In this document: positions 1-12,794 of the stretch, piece by piece
Layout of the letters: each line of letters begins with the position of its first letter
Position numbering within the stretch: position 1 is the stretch's first letter
DNA from: Pseudomonas duriflava
GTDB taxonomy: Bacteria; Pseudomonadota; Gammaproteobacteria; Pseudomonadales; Pseudomonadaceae
NCBI RefSeq assembly: GCF_007830155.1
Contig: NZ_VLKY01000009.1
Location: 170,103-234,102 of the forward strand
Direction: 5' to 3'
Length of the DNA: 64,000 bases
Translations under genes and position numbers: made by a program
The notes under the pieces: model-generated
Told to the model about the DNA's origin: nothing
The model's database searches: none
Seen by the model: only the letters and a program-made list of their open reading frames with translations

Positions 1-716
1 CAGTCGACGATCTCTTCACCGTCCAGCTGAAGAATTATGCGGAAGGCACCGTGGGCGGACGGGTGATTTGGGCCCAGGTTCAGGAACATGAAGTCAGACG
101 TATCGCTCTGTTGCTTCATGCCCCACTCCTCAGGCTTGAAGCGCAGAGTCTCTTGCTCCAGGTCCTGCTTGGCCGCGTTCAGGGCATAGGGGTCGAACTC
201 CGTAGCTCGGGCTGGATAGTCCTTACGTAGCGGATGGCCTTGCCAGTTATCAGGCATCAGCATCCGCTTGAGTAGGGGGTGGCCGTCGAACCGGATACCG
301 AACATGTCCCAGACTTCACGTTCGTACCAATTGGCGTTCGGCCAGATGTCCGTTACGGTAGGCAGAGTCAGGTCGTTAATCGACAGCGCGACCTTGATCA
401 TCACATCGCTATTCCGCTCGATGGACATCAGCTGATAAAACACGGTGAAGTCAGCTGGCGGTAAACCGCGGCGCTGAGTGCGTAGCCGCTCGTCCATGCC
501 ATGCAGGTCGTACAGCATGACATAAGGGTGCGGCAGATTACGCAGGTAGGTCAGTACTTCTTTAAGCTTTTCACGGGGCACCCACACCACGGGCATGCCC
601 GTACGAGTGGTTTGAACAATCAGCATATCAGCGCTGAAGCGTGCCTTAAGTTCACCCACTACACCTTCATCTTGGGCAGCATGCAGGGGTGCGGACAGAG
701 CAGTGTCTGCAGTCAT
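1..716 (-). CDS. nuoC: NADH-quinone oxidoreductase subunit C/D, N-terminal part (cut by window edge)
   Basis: This is the fused NuoCD subunit of respiratory complex I, part of the peripheral arm that carries electrons from NADH to quinone on the cytoplasmic face of the inner membrane. The frame opens at an ATG ([12 protein letters not shown]) and stays open for 238 codons to the window edge. The NuoC 30-kDa signature [20 protein letters not shown] is followed by RKDYP, and then directly by the NuoD start ([15 protein letters not shown]) with no stop, so the C and D subunits are one polypeptide as in Escherichia and Pseudomonas. It lies 45 bases after nuoB in the same orientation. The C-terminal two thirds lie outside the window. 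Identification is secure. Confidence 0.95.
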   Translation of the reverse strand, partial: MTADTALSAPLHAAQDEGVVGELKARFSADMLIVQTTRTGMPVVWVPREKLKEVLTYLRNLPHPYVMLYDLHGMDERLRTQRRGLPPADFTVFYQLMSIERNSDVMIKVALSINDLTLPTVTDIWPNANWYEREVWDMFGIRFDGHPLLKRMLMPDNWQGHPLRKDYPARATEFDPYALNAAKQDLEQETLRFKPEEWGMKQQSDTSDFMFLNLGPNHPSAHGAFRIILQLDGEEIVD

Positions 717-761
717 GATTATCCGTCGCTATCGGTCAACGTCATGTGTGAGCCAGGAGGC

Positions 762-1436
762 TCACACTTCGTCGGGGCTGCGCAGGTTGGTAACCTGAAT
801 ACGCTGTTCGCGCCGTTCTTCTCGTTGAGCTGGCATTTCGGCACGGTAGATGCCTTGTTCGCCAACTACCCACGAAAGGGGACGACGCTCCTCGCCAATC
901 GAGTCCTGCAAAAGCATGAGGCCTTGCAAGAATGCCTCGGGACGAGGAGGGCAGCCCGGGATGTAAACGTCTACGGGTAGAAATTTGTCCACGCCTTGGA
1001 CAACCGAGTAGACATCATACATTCCACCGGAATTGGCACATGCGCCCATGGAGATAACCCATTTGGGCTCAAGCATCTGCTCATACAGGCGCTGAATGAC
1101 CGGGGCCATCTTGATAAAGCAGGTTCCGGCCACCACCATGAAATCAGCCTGACGAGGTGATGCTCGAATAACTTCTGCACCAAAACGAGCAATGTCATGG
1201 GGTGCTGTAAATGCTGTGGTCATTTCCACATAGCAGCACGACAAGCCGAAGTTATAAGGCCATAAGGAGTTCTTGCGGCCCCAGTTGACTGTGTTGTGCA
1301 GAACGTCATCCAGCTTACCCATAAAAACACTTTTATGGGCTTGCTCTTCGGAGGGATCCGGCACGATTTCACGTGTTCCTGCCGGATAGCGCTCCACTAC
1401 AGCATCAGGATCGATCCTGGTAAGTTTGTATTGCAT
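762..1436 (-). CDS. nuoB: NADH-quinone oxidoreductase subunit B
   Basis: NuoB is the complex I subunit that carries cluster N2, the last iron-sulfur centre before quinone. The 224-residue protein keeps all four 4Fe-4S ligands: adjacent Cys67 and Cys68 (GLSCCYVEM), Cys133 ([10 protein letters not shown]) and Cys162 (IPGCPPRPE), with spacings equal to those of E. coli NuoB. The start chosen is the ATG giving [11 protein letters not shown], which has a TGAGG ribosome site eight bases upstream; a TTG two codons earlier is also open but less likely. It follows nuoA by ten bases, so the two are certainly co-transcribed. Compared with E. coli it has a short extra N-terminus and a charged, Arg/Glu-rich tail. 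Confidence 0.97.
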   Translation of the reverse strand: MQYKLTRIDPDAVVERYPAGTREIVPDPSEEQAHKSVFMGKLDDVLHNTVNWGRKNSLWPYNFGLSCCYVEMTTAFTAPHDIARFGAEVIRASPRQADFMVVAGTCFIKMAPVIQRLYEQMLEPKWVISMGACANSGGMYDVYSVVQGVDKFLPVDVYIPGCPPRPEAFLQGLMLLQDSIGEERRPLSWVVGEQGIYRAEMPAQREERREQRIQVTNLRSPDEV

Positions 1437-1446
1437 TGCCAAAGCC

Positions 1447-1860
1447 TCATTGTTTTAGCTTCGCCTGCCGCTTGCGACGGCTTTCAGGAGCCCAATCGAG
1501 CGCCCCGATCCGCCACAGGTAGACAAGACCTGCCAACAGAATTGCTATAAAAACTGTAGCTTCGATAAATCCAGCCCACCCAGATTCCCGGACAGAAACG
1601 GACCAAGCGAAGAGAAAGAGTGCTTCGACGTCAAAGATCACGAACAGCATCGCGACCAAATAGAATTTAGCGGAGAGGCGTAGGCGTGCCCCGCCGGTAG
1701 AAACGATACCCGATTCGAAAGGGTCGTTCTTGCTGCGGCCAACAGCTCGGCTGCCTAGCAGGCTCGAAACCCCAAGCATGAATCCTATCAGACCGACCAC
1801 ACCCAACAAGAAAATGGCGAAACTCCAGTTGTGAGCCAGAAGACCGGTCGTGTCAGACAT
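1447..1860 (-). CDS. nuoA: NADH-quinone oxidoreductase subunit A
   Basis: NuoA is a small membrane subunit of complex I near the quinone pocket. The 137-residue product has three hydrophobic segments (about residues 13-35, 66-88 and 95-117). It contains the family pattern [20 protein letters not shown] followed by the acidic [14 protein letters not shown] stretch. Length and order (A, B, CD) are normal for gammaproteobacterial nuo operons. It is the first gene of the operon, so the AT-rich region upstream should contain the nuo promoter. Confidence 0.96.
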   Translation of the reverse strand: MSDTTGLLAHNWSFAIFLLGVVGLIGFMLGVSSLLGSRAVGRSKNDPFESGIVSTGGARLRLSAKFYLVAMLFVIFDVEALFLFAWSVSVRESGWAGFIEATVFIAILLAGLVYLWRIGALDWAPESRRKRQAKLKQ

Positions 1861-2197
1861 TGCTCAAGGTCCTTATATTTTTGCTAGAAAAATCTTTAAC
1901 TCATCCTGCGACATGAGGTCGCAAGTGGCGAGGGAATTCTATGCCTGAATAACATCGGTGTAAATTTTTTGACCAAAAAAGATTCATTCAAATGACTTTC
2001 GTCAATTATTGATCTCTATTAAAACATTCGAATTCAGTTAAATAATATTGATTATCATTAATATTTATTTGTTTGTTCTCTATTAAGTAAGTGTCCCTAT
2101 AGAGTCGCATTTGAAAAGCAGTGGAACGGCTATAGTAAATAATCTCACCAACATCCCAGTGGTGTCGTAGGATGCTGATGAGATCTATTACAGACTT
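1861..2197. other. Intergenic region upstream of nuoA
   Basis: These 337 bases separate the nuo operon from the aceA remnant. Most of the stretch (about 1960-2100) is strongly AT-rich compared with its surroundings, as expected for the promoter region of nuoA on the minus strand. TTGAC-like -35 hexamers are visible on that strand, but I cannot match one convincingly with a -10 box, so no promoter is called. I see no open frame of note and no RNA gene. Confidence 0.5.
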
Positions 2198-3160
2198 TTA
2201 ATGGAACTGATTCATCGTATTGTTTTTGCCTTCCGCCTTTAGGGCTGCCTCGCCGGCAAAGTATTCCTTATGGTCATCGCCCATATCGGATCCAGCCATG
2301 TTTTGATGTTTGACGCAGGCGATGCCTTGGCGAATCTCTTGGCGTTGTACGCCTTTGACATAGGCCAGCATGCCTTCTTCTGCAAAATAGCCTTTGGCTA
2401 GATTGTCAGTGGAGAGGGCGGCAGTATGGTAGGTTGGTAGGGTAATCAAATGATGAAAGATACCGGCTTCACAGGCGCTATCTTGTTGGAATGTGCGGAT
2501 TCTTTCATCGGCTATGCGAGTCAGTTCAGCATCATCATAATGAGCACTCATCAATTGATTGTGATCATAGGCAGATACGTCTTTGCCTTCAGCCAGTAAG
2601 GCGTCGAACACTTGTTGGCGGAAGCTCAATGTTCAATTGAAGGACGGACTATTGTTGTAAACCAGTTTTGCACTTGGAACGACTTCGCGGATGCGATCGA
2701 CCATGCTCTTAATTTGGCCGATATGAGGTTTTTCTGTCTCGATCCATAAAAAATCTGCACCATTCTGAAGGGAAGTGATGCAGTCCAAGATACCCCGATC
2801 TTAGCCGCTGCCTTTACGGAACTGGAACAGGCCGCTTGCTAGGCGTTTAGGGCGCAACAGCTTGCCATTACGGTTGATAATGACATCGCCATTTTTAACT
2901 CCTTTGAGCTAATTTCTTCACAGTCCAAGAAGCTATTGTATTGATCCCCTAGGTCTCCCGGCTGCTTACTAACAGCTATTTGTTTTGTAAGGCCGGCGCC
3001 AAGTGAGTCAGTTCGCGCTACGATGACCCCTTCATCGACGCCCAGCTCTAGGAATGCATAGCGCACCGCATTGATCTTGGCGATTCTTCATGTAGCGCCT
3101 TTTAGGCTTATGCTGCATTTCTGCCTCAGGGAGTCGCCTGATGCGCATATTCAAGCCATT
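2198..3160 (-). pseudogene. aceA: Isocitrate lyase remnant, N-terminally deleted with stops and a frameshift
   Basis: The intact enzyme (about 531 residues in Pseudomonas) splits isocitrate to glyoxylate and succinate in the glyoxylate shunt. Reading upstream from the 3' end, the frame encodes the family C-terminus (FHHLITLPTYHTAALSTDNL ... GKNNTMNQFH). It is interrupted by TGA at 2633-2635, where Trp stands in the family (FN-stop-TLSFRQQVFDA), and by TAA at 2801-2803 (GSG-stop-DRGILDCITS). The frame then shifts at an A-run on the minus strand near 2892-2896. The other frame carries YAFLELGVDEGVIVARTDSL. Beyond about 3067 the similarity decays through what was the KQCGH active-site region, and the first roughly 200 codons are missing. 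The location next to nuoA matches Pseudomonas synteny, so this is the native aceA locus rather than a transferred fragment. Confidence 0.93.
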
Positions 3161-3221
3161 AGAATGGCTTTTATGCGGTAGCGAGGCTAGATTGCCTTGC
3201 TGAATGTGAGGTATCAATAGG

Positions 3222-3257
3222 TTTTGTAGTTATTATAAAGTAAAAAACACTACAAAA
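3222..3257. repeat. AT-rich inverted repeat downstream of the secretin-like gene
   Basis: Nine-base perfect arms (TTTTGTAGT and ACTACAAAA) flank an 18-base AT-rich spacer. The structure lies between the aceA remnant and the secretin-like gene. It could be a weak transcription end for the minus-strand operon or a leftover of the lost aceA 5' end. No other copy was noticed. The rest of 3160-3421 shows no gene. Confidence 0.45.
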
Positions 3258-3421
3258 GTCGTAGATATAAAACAGGGCATATAAGGCGTAAGCCTGCAAC
3301 GGCTTGGAGCGTTACTGCTTTATAGCGACGAGCAAGAAGCCTGCCTGGCGGTAGAGGAAGATATCTTTAAAATAGTTTGGCCATTTGGCTGTTAGCAAGC
3401 TTGATAGAGCGCATAGGTGCG

Positions 3422-4207
3422 TTAGTCAGTTATGTCAACTTTTACACGTAACTGTGTATCCGAGCGGCCTTGAGTAGAGTAGTTATATAAGATTCCTTCG
3501 TCAGTGCTTGAGGCATTTTGACTGAACCCGCTCAGAGTAATCCATTCTCCAAGTCGTCCGCTTACTCGTGTCTGCGTAGATTGAGTATTAATAATATTGG
3601 GGTTGTAGCGATCAGCTGTGTCGTTTCCTCCCTCAATTGAGAGGTGAACAATATTGCCCGTCAGGCTGGCAGTTACATAAAAACCACGATTGGCATCACG
3701 ATATTCCATGCGGGTATATGGACGTCCATAACCATCGATCTCGGTTGTAGTAACTGGAATGCTCTGGCCTATATGCACTCTTGCTGGCGTGCCTTCAGTG
3801 GCCTGTACTTGTTGAATGCCGTCTTGTTGGCTGCCTGTGCTGCGGCTGATGATTCTAGTTTGACTGTTGTGCTGTCGGCCTATGTTCCCGTTGATGGTAT
3901 ATCCCTGATCACTGTCTTCACCTGAAGCGCGCGTATCGACACTAATAAGTAGCCGGTGCGGCGGGGTGTCAAGCTGAAGGAGCAAATCTTTGACTTCGTT
4001 GAGTTTGCTGGCTTCGGTATTGATGATCAGCTGATTCCCATATGCGCTTGCCTTGCCTTCGTTGCCTAATAAAGACTGTATGACCGGTAATAACTCATCC
4101 GCAGTGCGATAGTTAAGTGCAACGATTTCTGTTCGTACTGCGCCTTGGGCCGAAAAAGCTCCACTTAAGAGCATGGCGAATAGGGTAAGCGATTGGAGGC
4201 GTCTCAT
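3422..4207 (-). CDS. Secretin-N-domain periplasmic protein, short secretin-like
   Basis: This is a predicted exported protein of 261 residues. It starts with a signal peptide (MRRLQSLTLFAMLLSGAFSAQGA). Next comes a typical secretin N1/NolW fold (EIVALNYRTADELLPVIQSLL ... QLIINTEASKLNEVKDLLLQLD). The C-terminal half (VHIGQSIPVTTTEIDGYG ... GEWITLSGFSQ) resembles the start of the secretin channel domain but is far too short to form a pore. The ATG was chosen because it overlaps the stop of the GNAT gene by four bases (ATGA) and begins the signal peptide; fifteen upstream codons are also open. It is the last gene of a roxA-GNAT-secretin-like operon. A role as an accessory or assembly partner of a secretin is possible but unproven. 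Confidence 0.75.
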   Translation of the reverse strand: MRRLQSLTLFAMLLSGAFSAQGAVRTEIVALNYRTADELLPVIQSLLGNEGKASAYGNQLIINTEASKLNEVKDLLLQLDTPPHRLLISVDTRASGEDSDQGYTINGNIGRQHNSQTRIISRSTGSQQDGIQQVQATEGTPARVHIGQSIPVTTTEIDGYGRPYTRMEYRDANRGFYVTASLTGNIVHLSIEGGNDTADRYNPNIINTQSTQTRVSGRLGEWITLSGFSQNASSTDEGILYNYSTQGRSDTQLRVKVDITD

Positions 4208-5133
4208 AACAACAGGCTTCTCATGTTTGGATCCGACACGGCAGTTTGCCACGTCATGTCGAAACGGTTTTGTTGTAGGCGTACGATGCGTTTGGCTGAA
4301 TAATAGGCCACACCGTGGTATAGCTGGGGATTCTTCCGGATGACTAGCCCACTATCGTCGACAAGCAGATAGGCAAGTTCTTCTGCTGGGTAGTTTGGAG
4401 AGCATTTGCGAATATAAAAGTTACTGCTCAAGCGTCGCGATAGATTAATAAGCCGATGACCTCGCCTAATAGCCGGACTAGTATCTTTGACCAATAGTTT
4501 AATTTGGTTTCTAGGGTGAGCGAGTAAGAAGCGAGTAAGGGAATGCTCAATGTCGCTACGGTTATACAGCAGGGGCTCAAGATCAGGGGTATAAATGCAA
4601 ATCGTGCGCCGAGCCTGATTTAGCAAGGCCAATATATGTTCAGCGGCGGCTTCAGCAGTATCGAAGCGGACTTCTTGTTTCTCCAGGTGTAAGGCCGGCT
4701 CGAGTACTGGTGGGCTATAACGTGTCATGTCTACATGGGCAATACCAGCTTCTAGATACTCCTTGCTGGTTACGCTGAAACCAAAGCGCTCATAAAACGC
4801 AATGGCCGGAATTTGAGCGCTTAATGTTTGCCGATGCATGCCGAGGCGCTCTGCTTCAGCAAGTACTGCCTGCAGGAGAGCAGAGCCTATTTGCAGGCCC
4901 CGCCAGTCCTTTAAAACAGCCACTCTGCCTATTTTCCCATCTTTAAGCAGGCGGGCCGTCCCAATGGCATACTCGCCTTCGAGTGCAAGGAAGTGTACTG
5001 CCTGGTCATCTTCAGAGTCCCATTCCATTTCTGGTGGCACGGCCTGCTCTTGAACAAATACGGTTTCCCGTATTTGTCGCAAAAGCTTGTTGTCACGTTT
5101 CCAATCCGCCAAACGGATAGAGGTTTCACTCAT
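4204..5133 (-). CDS. GNAT acetyltransferase fused to a C-terminal PLD-like domain
   Basis: The N-terminal half (about residues 1-140) is a GNAT N-acetyltransferase: RVAVLKDWRGLQIGSALLQA supplies the acetyl-CoA binding loop and AIAFYERFGF the closing motif. Residues about 155-309 form a second domain (ILALLNQARRTICIYTPDLE ... HPRNQIKLLVKD), which looks like half of a phospholipase-D fold. No HKD catalytic motif is visible, so this domain may bind rather than cleave. The gene overlaps roxA by eight bases upstream and the secretin-like gene by four bases downstream, indicating translational coupling. The acetylated substrate is unknown; the neighbour RoxA modifies ribosomal protein L16, so a translation-linked target is a reasonable guess only. 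Confidence 0.85.
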   Translation of the reverse strand: MSETSIRLADWKRDNKLLRQIRETVFVQEQAVPPEMEWDSEDDQAVHFLALEGEYAIGTARLLKDGKIGRVAVLKDWRGLQIGSALLQAVLAEAERLGMHRQTLSAQIPAIAFYERFGFSVTSKEYLEAGIAHVDMTRYSPPVLEPALHLEKQEVRFDTAEAAAEHILALLNQARRTICIYTPDLEPLLYNRSDIEHSLTRFLLAHPRNQIKLLVKDTSPAIRRGHRLINLSRRLSSNFYIRKCSPNYPAEELAYLLVDDSGLVIRKNPQLYHGVAYYSAKRIVRLQQNRFDMTWQTAVSDPNMRSLLL

Positions 5134-6295
5134 CAGCGAATACCAAGCTGCCTTGTCTAACTAGTTCGCGCACCAGCTCCTGGCCTGTTTCGTCTTGTAG
5201 CCAGCGGCCCAGGTTTTCCTGATGCAGCGCATCCGCTGAGCATATCAATTTCAACAGCTCTTGGAGATGCCCGGGTAACAGTCGGCTCTGTCCGCTTGCA
5301 AATAGCATTAGATCCCCCTCCATCTCGCACCAGGCTAGGCGTGCACTAGGGTTGCGTACCAGTAAGGCGCCTTCGGAAAGAGTCTGTGTGAGCTCATCGT
5401 CTTCCAGTGTTTCGCCGCTAATTAATTCAGGGTAGCGCGGCTCTGTCATGAATTGACCAAACCAGGCCAGCATCATTCTTTCATCATTCATGTGCTCACT
5501 GATCAGTGACTTCAGACGATCTAGAGCATCCCGCTGAATTTTATGTGGATCATCGATGACAGGTGTGCTGCCAGCGTCGCTATAGCGCTCCTCTTCTGGA
5601 AGGAATTGAGCTAGGAAGTCCGTAAAATGCGTCAACACTTCGGCTGCGCTAGGGGCGCGGAAGCCGATCGAGTAGGTCATGCATTCGTCTTCGGCAATGC
5701 CGTCATGAGCGATTTGGGGCGGTAGATAAAGCATGTCTCCAGGCTCTAGAACCCATTCATCACTTTGCTCGAATTCGGCTAAAACCTTGATTTCGGTATT
5801 TTCAAGCAATGTACTATCACTGGTGCAGCGTTGGCCTATTTTCCAGCGACGGCGACCATGTCCTTGCAGAAGGAAGACGTCATAATTGTCATAGTGTGGG
5901 CCTACGCCACCGCCTGGCGTAGCGTAGCTGATCATAATGTCATCAATGCGCCAGCTGGGCAGAAACCTGAAATGCTCCAGTAGTTCGGCAACCTCAGGAA
6001 CAAACTGATCGACTGCCTGGACGAGCAGCGTCCAGTCTTGCTCAGGAAGAGTGCTGAAATCATCTTCTACAAAAGGTCCGCGGCGTAATTGCCAGGTGTT
6101 CTTTCCTTCGGATGTGATAATTCGCGACTCGACTTCTTCCTCTAGCGCTAGGCCAGCCAGTTCGTCAGGCGATAGCGGGCTTTCAAAGTCAGTGATGGCT
6201 TGGCGAACAAGCAGGGGTTTGCGCTGCCAGTAATCACGCAGGAATTCTCGGGCAGTTAGCCCTCCCAGGAGTTGCAACGGGCGATCGGCGTTCAT
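5126..6295 (-). CDS. roxA: 50S ribosomal protein L16 arginine hydroxylase (JmjC/cupin oxygenase)
   Basis: RoxA (YcfD) is a 2-oxoglutarate- and Fe(II)-dependent oxygenase that hydroxylates an arginine of ribosomal protein L16. The 389-residue product matches the usual length. The iron-binding triad is visible: His134 and Asp136 in GPHYDNYDVF and His197 in LPPQIAHDGI. The LLQGHGRRRWKIG strand is also typical of the family. The C-terminal part (about 220-389) is the winged-helix and dimerisation region. It begins a minus-strand operon with the GNAT and secretin-like genes, and is separated from purB by a strong terminator. Start ATG gives MNADRPLQLLGGLTAREF. Confidence 0.92.
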   Translation of the reverse strand: MNADRPLQLLGGLTAREFLRDYWQRKPLLVRQAITDFESPLSPDELAGLALEEEVESRIITSEGKNTWQLRRGPFVEDDFSTLPEQDWTLLVQAVDQFVPEVAELLEHFRFLPSWRIDDIMISYATPGGGVGPHYDNYDVFLLQGHGRRRWKIGQRCTSDSTLLENTEIKVLAEFEQSDEWVLEPGDMLYLPPQIAHDGIAEDECMTYSIGFRAPSAAEVLTHFTDFLAQFLPEEERYSDAGSTPVIDDPHKIQRDALDRLKSLISEHMNDERMMLAWFGQFMTEPRYPELISGETLEDDELTQTLSEGALLVRNPSARLAWCEMEGDLMLFASGQSRLLPGHLQELLKLICSADALHQENLGRWLQDETGQELVRELVRQGSLVFADE

Positions 6296-6311
6296 TATCG
6301 TTCTCTGAAAT

Positions 6312-6334
6312 AAAAAAGCCCGGCACAGCCGGGC
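6312..6334 (-). terminator. Rho-independent terminator of purB
   Basis: A seven-base-pair GC stem (GCCCGGC / GCCGGGC) with a three-base loop is followed, in the minus-strand direction, by six T residues. It begins about 20 bases after the purB stop and lies before the roxA start, so it separates the two transcripts. Confidence 0.9.
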
Positions 6335-6352
6335 ATAAATGATTGGGCTTGG

Positions 6353-7738
<1,386 letters not shown>

Positions 7739-7747
7739 TCATAAAGG

Positions 7748-7780
7748 AAAAAGGCGCAATAGAATACACCAAAGCGCCTT
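7748..7780 (-). terminator. Rho-independent terminator of the mnmA-hflD transcript
   Basis: Arms AAGGCGC and GCGCCTT pair around a 16-base loop, and on the minus strand the stem runs into TTTTTCC. It sits about 30 bases after the hflD stop and upstream of purB. Confidence 0.75.
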
Positions 7781-7809
7781 CTTGGGGACTGATCGGTTCT
7801 TTTGTCCGA

Positions 7810-8430
7810 TTAGCTGTTTAGTAATGGATAAAGTTCATCGAGCAGTTTTCGACGGCTAAATACCATTTGCCAACGATGCCCGCCTAGTTGACGCCAGAGG
7901 CGGGCTGAGCGAATACCTGCCAGTAGTAACGTGCGTACCTTGGCTGCATTAGAGGGCACCTGTAAATGCCGCATCTCGCCATGTACCTGAATGCGCTGGC
8001 GAAACGTGCTGAGTGTGTCTTCGTAAATACTGCCAAAGGCTGCTATTACATTGTCATGAACCAGTCCGAAATGCTGGACTTGCTGTTGCACCTGATCGAG
8101 CCGCTTGCCGATGAGTTCGAGCATGTCACCTCGGCGCTCTAGGCGTCGCTCAAGAGCGATCATTGTCAGAGCATAGCGCAGAGGTTCCTTTTGCAGGCTT
8201 GAAGGGTTGCGTTCCAAGGCACTGGATAGGGCTTTAAGACCTTCACGCAGATTGACGCTGTCGCCGCCATATACTTCTAGGGTATTTCTTGGGTTGCGCG
8301 CTAGCAGGCTGCCTAGCATGCAGGCCAGTGGAGCTTCGCTGATCTGCCCAGTTTTCGCCAGGCGATCGACAAGAACAGCTGCTTCGAATACTGCGCCCAA
8401 TGCTACGAGTTGTTCATGGATCGAGCTCAT
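7810..8430 (-). CDS. hflD: High frequency lysogenization protein HflD
   Basis: HflD is a helical, membrane-associated protein, in E. coli known for binding phage lambda CII; its normal host role is unclear. The 206-residue product begins [20 protein letters not shown] and contains the family stretch [20 protein letters not shown] near the middle. The start overlaps the mnmA stop by four bases (ATGA), which decides it over an in-frame codon 20 residues upstream. The mnmA-hflD pairing is conserved across gammaproteobacteria and supports the call. Confidence 0.93.
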   Translation of the reverse strand: MSSIHEQLVALGAVFEAAVLVDRLAKTGQISEAPLACMLGSLLARNPRNTLEVYGGDSVNLREGLKALSSALERNPSSLQKEPLRYALTMIALERRLERRGDMLELIGKRLDQVQQQVQHFGLVHDNVIAAFGSIYEDTLSTFRQRIQVHGEMRHLQVPSNAAKVRTLLLAGIRSARLWRQLGGHRWQMVFSRRKLLDELYPLLNS

Positions 8431-9545
8431 GCGGCTGAAAACTCCTTGTAAGCTGGCTCTGCTTGCTCGATGACGCCTCCGCCCAGACAAATGTCATTTT
8501 CATAAAACACTACGGACTGACCAGGCGTAACTGCTCGCTGTGGCGTTTCGAATACGACCCGGTAACCGCTTTCGGTTTGATGCAGGATGCAAGCCTGATC
8601 CTGCTGGCGATAACGCACCTTGGCTTTTAAAGCTCGCGGCTGGGCGAGATCGATGGGGTTTACCCAGTACATCGTGTTAACAGTCAAGGCTTTCGAATAA
8701 AGCCAGGGATGTTCATTCCCTTGGCCTACGACTAAGACGTTGCGGTTCAGGTCCTTGGCTAGGACATACCAAGGGTCGTCGTTCGAGTCCTTCATGCCAC
8801 CAATGCCCAATCCTTGCCGCTGACCAATCGTGTGGTACATAAGCCCGTGATGTTTGCCGATGATTTTGCCTTCGGTCGTTTCAATATTGCCAGGTTGTGC
8901 CGGCAAGTATTGCTTAAGGAAGTCAGCGAAGCGACGTTCTCCAATAAAGCAGATGCCTGTGGAGTCCTTTTTACGGGCCGTGGCTAAACCGTGTCGCTCA
9001 GCAATGGCTCGCACTTCGGGCTTTTCCAGCTCGCCTACCGGAAACAGGCTGCGCGCCAACTGCTCACCTGCTACAGCATGCAGGAAGTAACTTTGATCTT
9101 TATTGGCGTCCAGGCCTTTGAGTAGCTGAGTCTGGTTCTCAACGTCTCTCCGGCGTACATAATGACCTGTCGCGATGAGATCTGCGCCCAGCAGAAGGGC
9201 GTAGTCCAAAAAGGCCTTGAACTTGATTTCCCGGTTGCAGAGGATATCGGGATTGGGCGTGCGTCCGGCCTTGTACTCGGCGAGAAAATGCTCGAATACA
9301 TTGTCCCAGTATTCCGCCGCAAAATTCGCAGTATGCAGTTTAATGCCGAGTCGCTCGCAGACAGCCTGCGCATCGGCTAGGTCTTCTTTAGCTGTACAGT
9401 ATTCGGTGCCATCGTCTTCCTCCCAGTTCTTCATGAACAGGCCTTCAACCTGGTAGCCCTGTTCTTTCAGTAGCAGAGCTGAGACAGAGGAGTCTACTCC
9501 GCCGGACATGCCAACGATGACGCGAGATGAAGAGGGCGTATACAT
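8427..9545 (-). CDS. mnmA: tRNA 2-thiouridylase MnmA
   Basis: MnmA transfers sulfur to U34 of tRNA-Lys, tRNA-Glu and tRNA-Gln in the cytoplasm. The 372-residue protein has the ATP pyrophosphatase P-loop GMSGGVDSS at residues 12-20. Both catalytic cysteines are present, Cys103 ([12 protein letters not shown]) and Cys198 ([11 protein letters not shown]), at the spacing of the E. coli enzyme. It is translationally coupled to hflD. One of its substrates, tRNA-Glu(UUC), is encoded twice in this same window. Confidence 0.97.
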   Translation of the reverse strand: MYTPSSSRVIVGMSGGVDSSVSALLLKEQGYQVEGLFMKNWEEDDGTEYCTAKEDLADAQAVCERLGIKLHTANFAAEYWDNVFEHFLAEYKAGRTPNPDILCNREIKFKAFLDYALLLGADLIATGHYVRRRDVENQTQLLKGLDANKDQSYFLHAVAGEQLARSLFPVGELEKPEVRAIAERHGLATARKKDSTGICFIGERRFADFLKQYLPAQPGNIETTEGKIIGKHHGLMYHTIGQRQGLGIGGMKDSNDDPWYVLAKDLNRNVLVVGQGNEHPWLYSKALTVNTMYWVNPIDLAQPRALKAKVRYRQQDQACILHQTESGYRVVFETPQRAVTPGQSVVFYENDICLGGGVIEQAEPAYKEFSAA

Positions 9546-9604
9546 AGGAAGAGTTATCTAAAAAGGCACAGTTTAACAGGCTCAGTGAGGCTGCGGCGAT
9601 GAGC

Positions 9605-10045
9605 TTAAAGGCGTATCAGATCAAGTGAAGAGGCGCCGTTCGATAAGTAGTCATCGATGCATCGCAGAACTAGCTCGCTTCTCCATCGGGGCTTTTCGCC
9701 AAGAAGTTCATCTCGACTCAACCATTTGGGGCCGATGATACCTTTATCAAGAGGGTGATCGGATCGATGGCGTACCGGGCTTGCTGAAAAACAGATGCGC
9801 TGATAGGTAATGCCGTTGCTTGGCGCTGTATACAAATAAATTCCTGTAATACCTGTCAGCTCTACTTCCCAGCCCGTTTCTTCTAGTGTTTCGCGAATAG
9901 CGGCATCTAGGAGTGTCTCGTTGGGCTCTAAATGGCCTGCAGGCTGATTGAGGCGTATCTGGCCTTCGATCAGTTCCTCGGTAAACAGAAAGCGGCCTTG
10001 GTCTTCTATGAGGGTAGCGACTGTTACATGCGGATGCCAATCCAT
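9605..10045 (-). CDS. Nudix hydrolase, NudJ-like
   Basis: This is a 146-residue Nudix hydrolase. The box begins GHLEPNETLLDAA at residue 37 and ends in RETLEETGW (51-59), with the metal-binding glutamates intact. Start and end (MDWHPHVTVATLIEDQGRFL; RSELVLRCIDDYL) resemble NudJ, which hydrolyses thiamine pyrophosphate and other pyrophosphates in E. coli. The position just upstream of mnmA in the same orientation (59-base gap) is conserved in many gammaproteobacteria. The precise substrate is not determined by sequence alone. Confidence 0.88.
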   Translation of the reverse strand: MDWHPHVTVATLIEDQGRFLFTEELIEGQIRLNQPAGHLEPNETLLDAAIRETLEETGWEVELTGITGIYLYTAPSNGITYQRICFSASPVRHRSDHPLDKGIIGPKWLSRDELLGEKPRWRSELVLRCIDDYLSNGASSLDLIRL

Positions 10046-10081
10046 AAATCCATCCAGGTTCGTGTTAGGGCGCCTGATAGA

Positions 10082-10108
10082 CGAAACCCCGGATCAACCG
10101 GGGCTTCG
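10082..10108 (-). terminator. Terminator downstream of the isocitrate dehydrogenase gene
   Basis: A CCCCGG/CCGGGG stem with loop ATCAA is extended by CGAA/TTCG with one mismatch. It lies just after the minus-strand stop of the isocitrate dehydrogenase gene and before the Nudix gene, so it ends that transcript. The trailing T-run is short (TTT). Confidence 0.75.
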
Positions 10109-10127
10109 TTTATATCAAGGCTAATAC

Positions 10128-12751
<2,624 letters not shown>

Positions 12752-12778
12752 AAAAGGCCCCGGTTAAACCAGGGCCTT
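12752..12778 (-). terminator. Rho-independent terminator of htpX
   Basis: The stem AAGGCCC-(mismatch)-GG / CC-(mismatch)-GGGCCTT has loop TTAAA and continues on the minus strand into TTTTC. It begins shortly after the htpX stop. Confidence 0.85.
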
Positions 12779-12794
12779 CAATATTACGTCATGC

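Noticed and set aside
279..980. Plus-strand open frames of 61 and 159 codons
   Set aside because: They are antisense to nuoCD and nuoB, whose protein sequences are unmistakable on the other strand.
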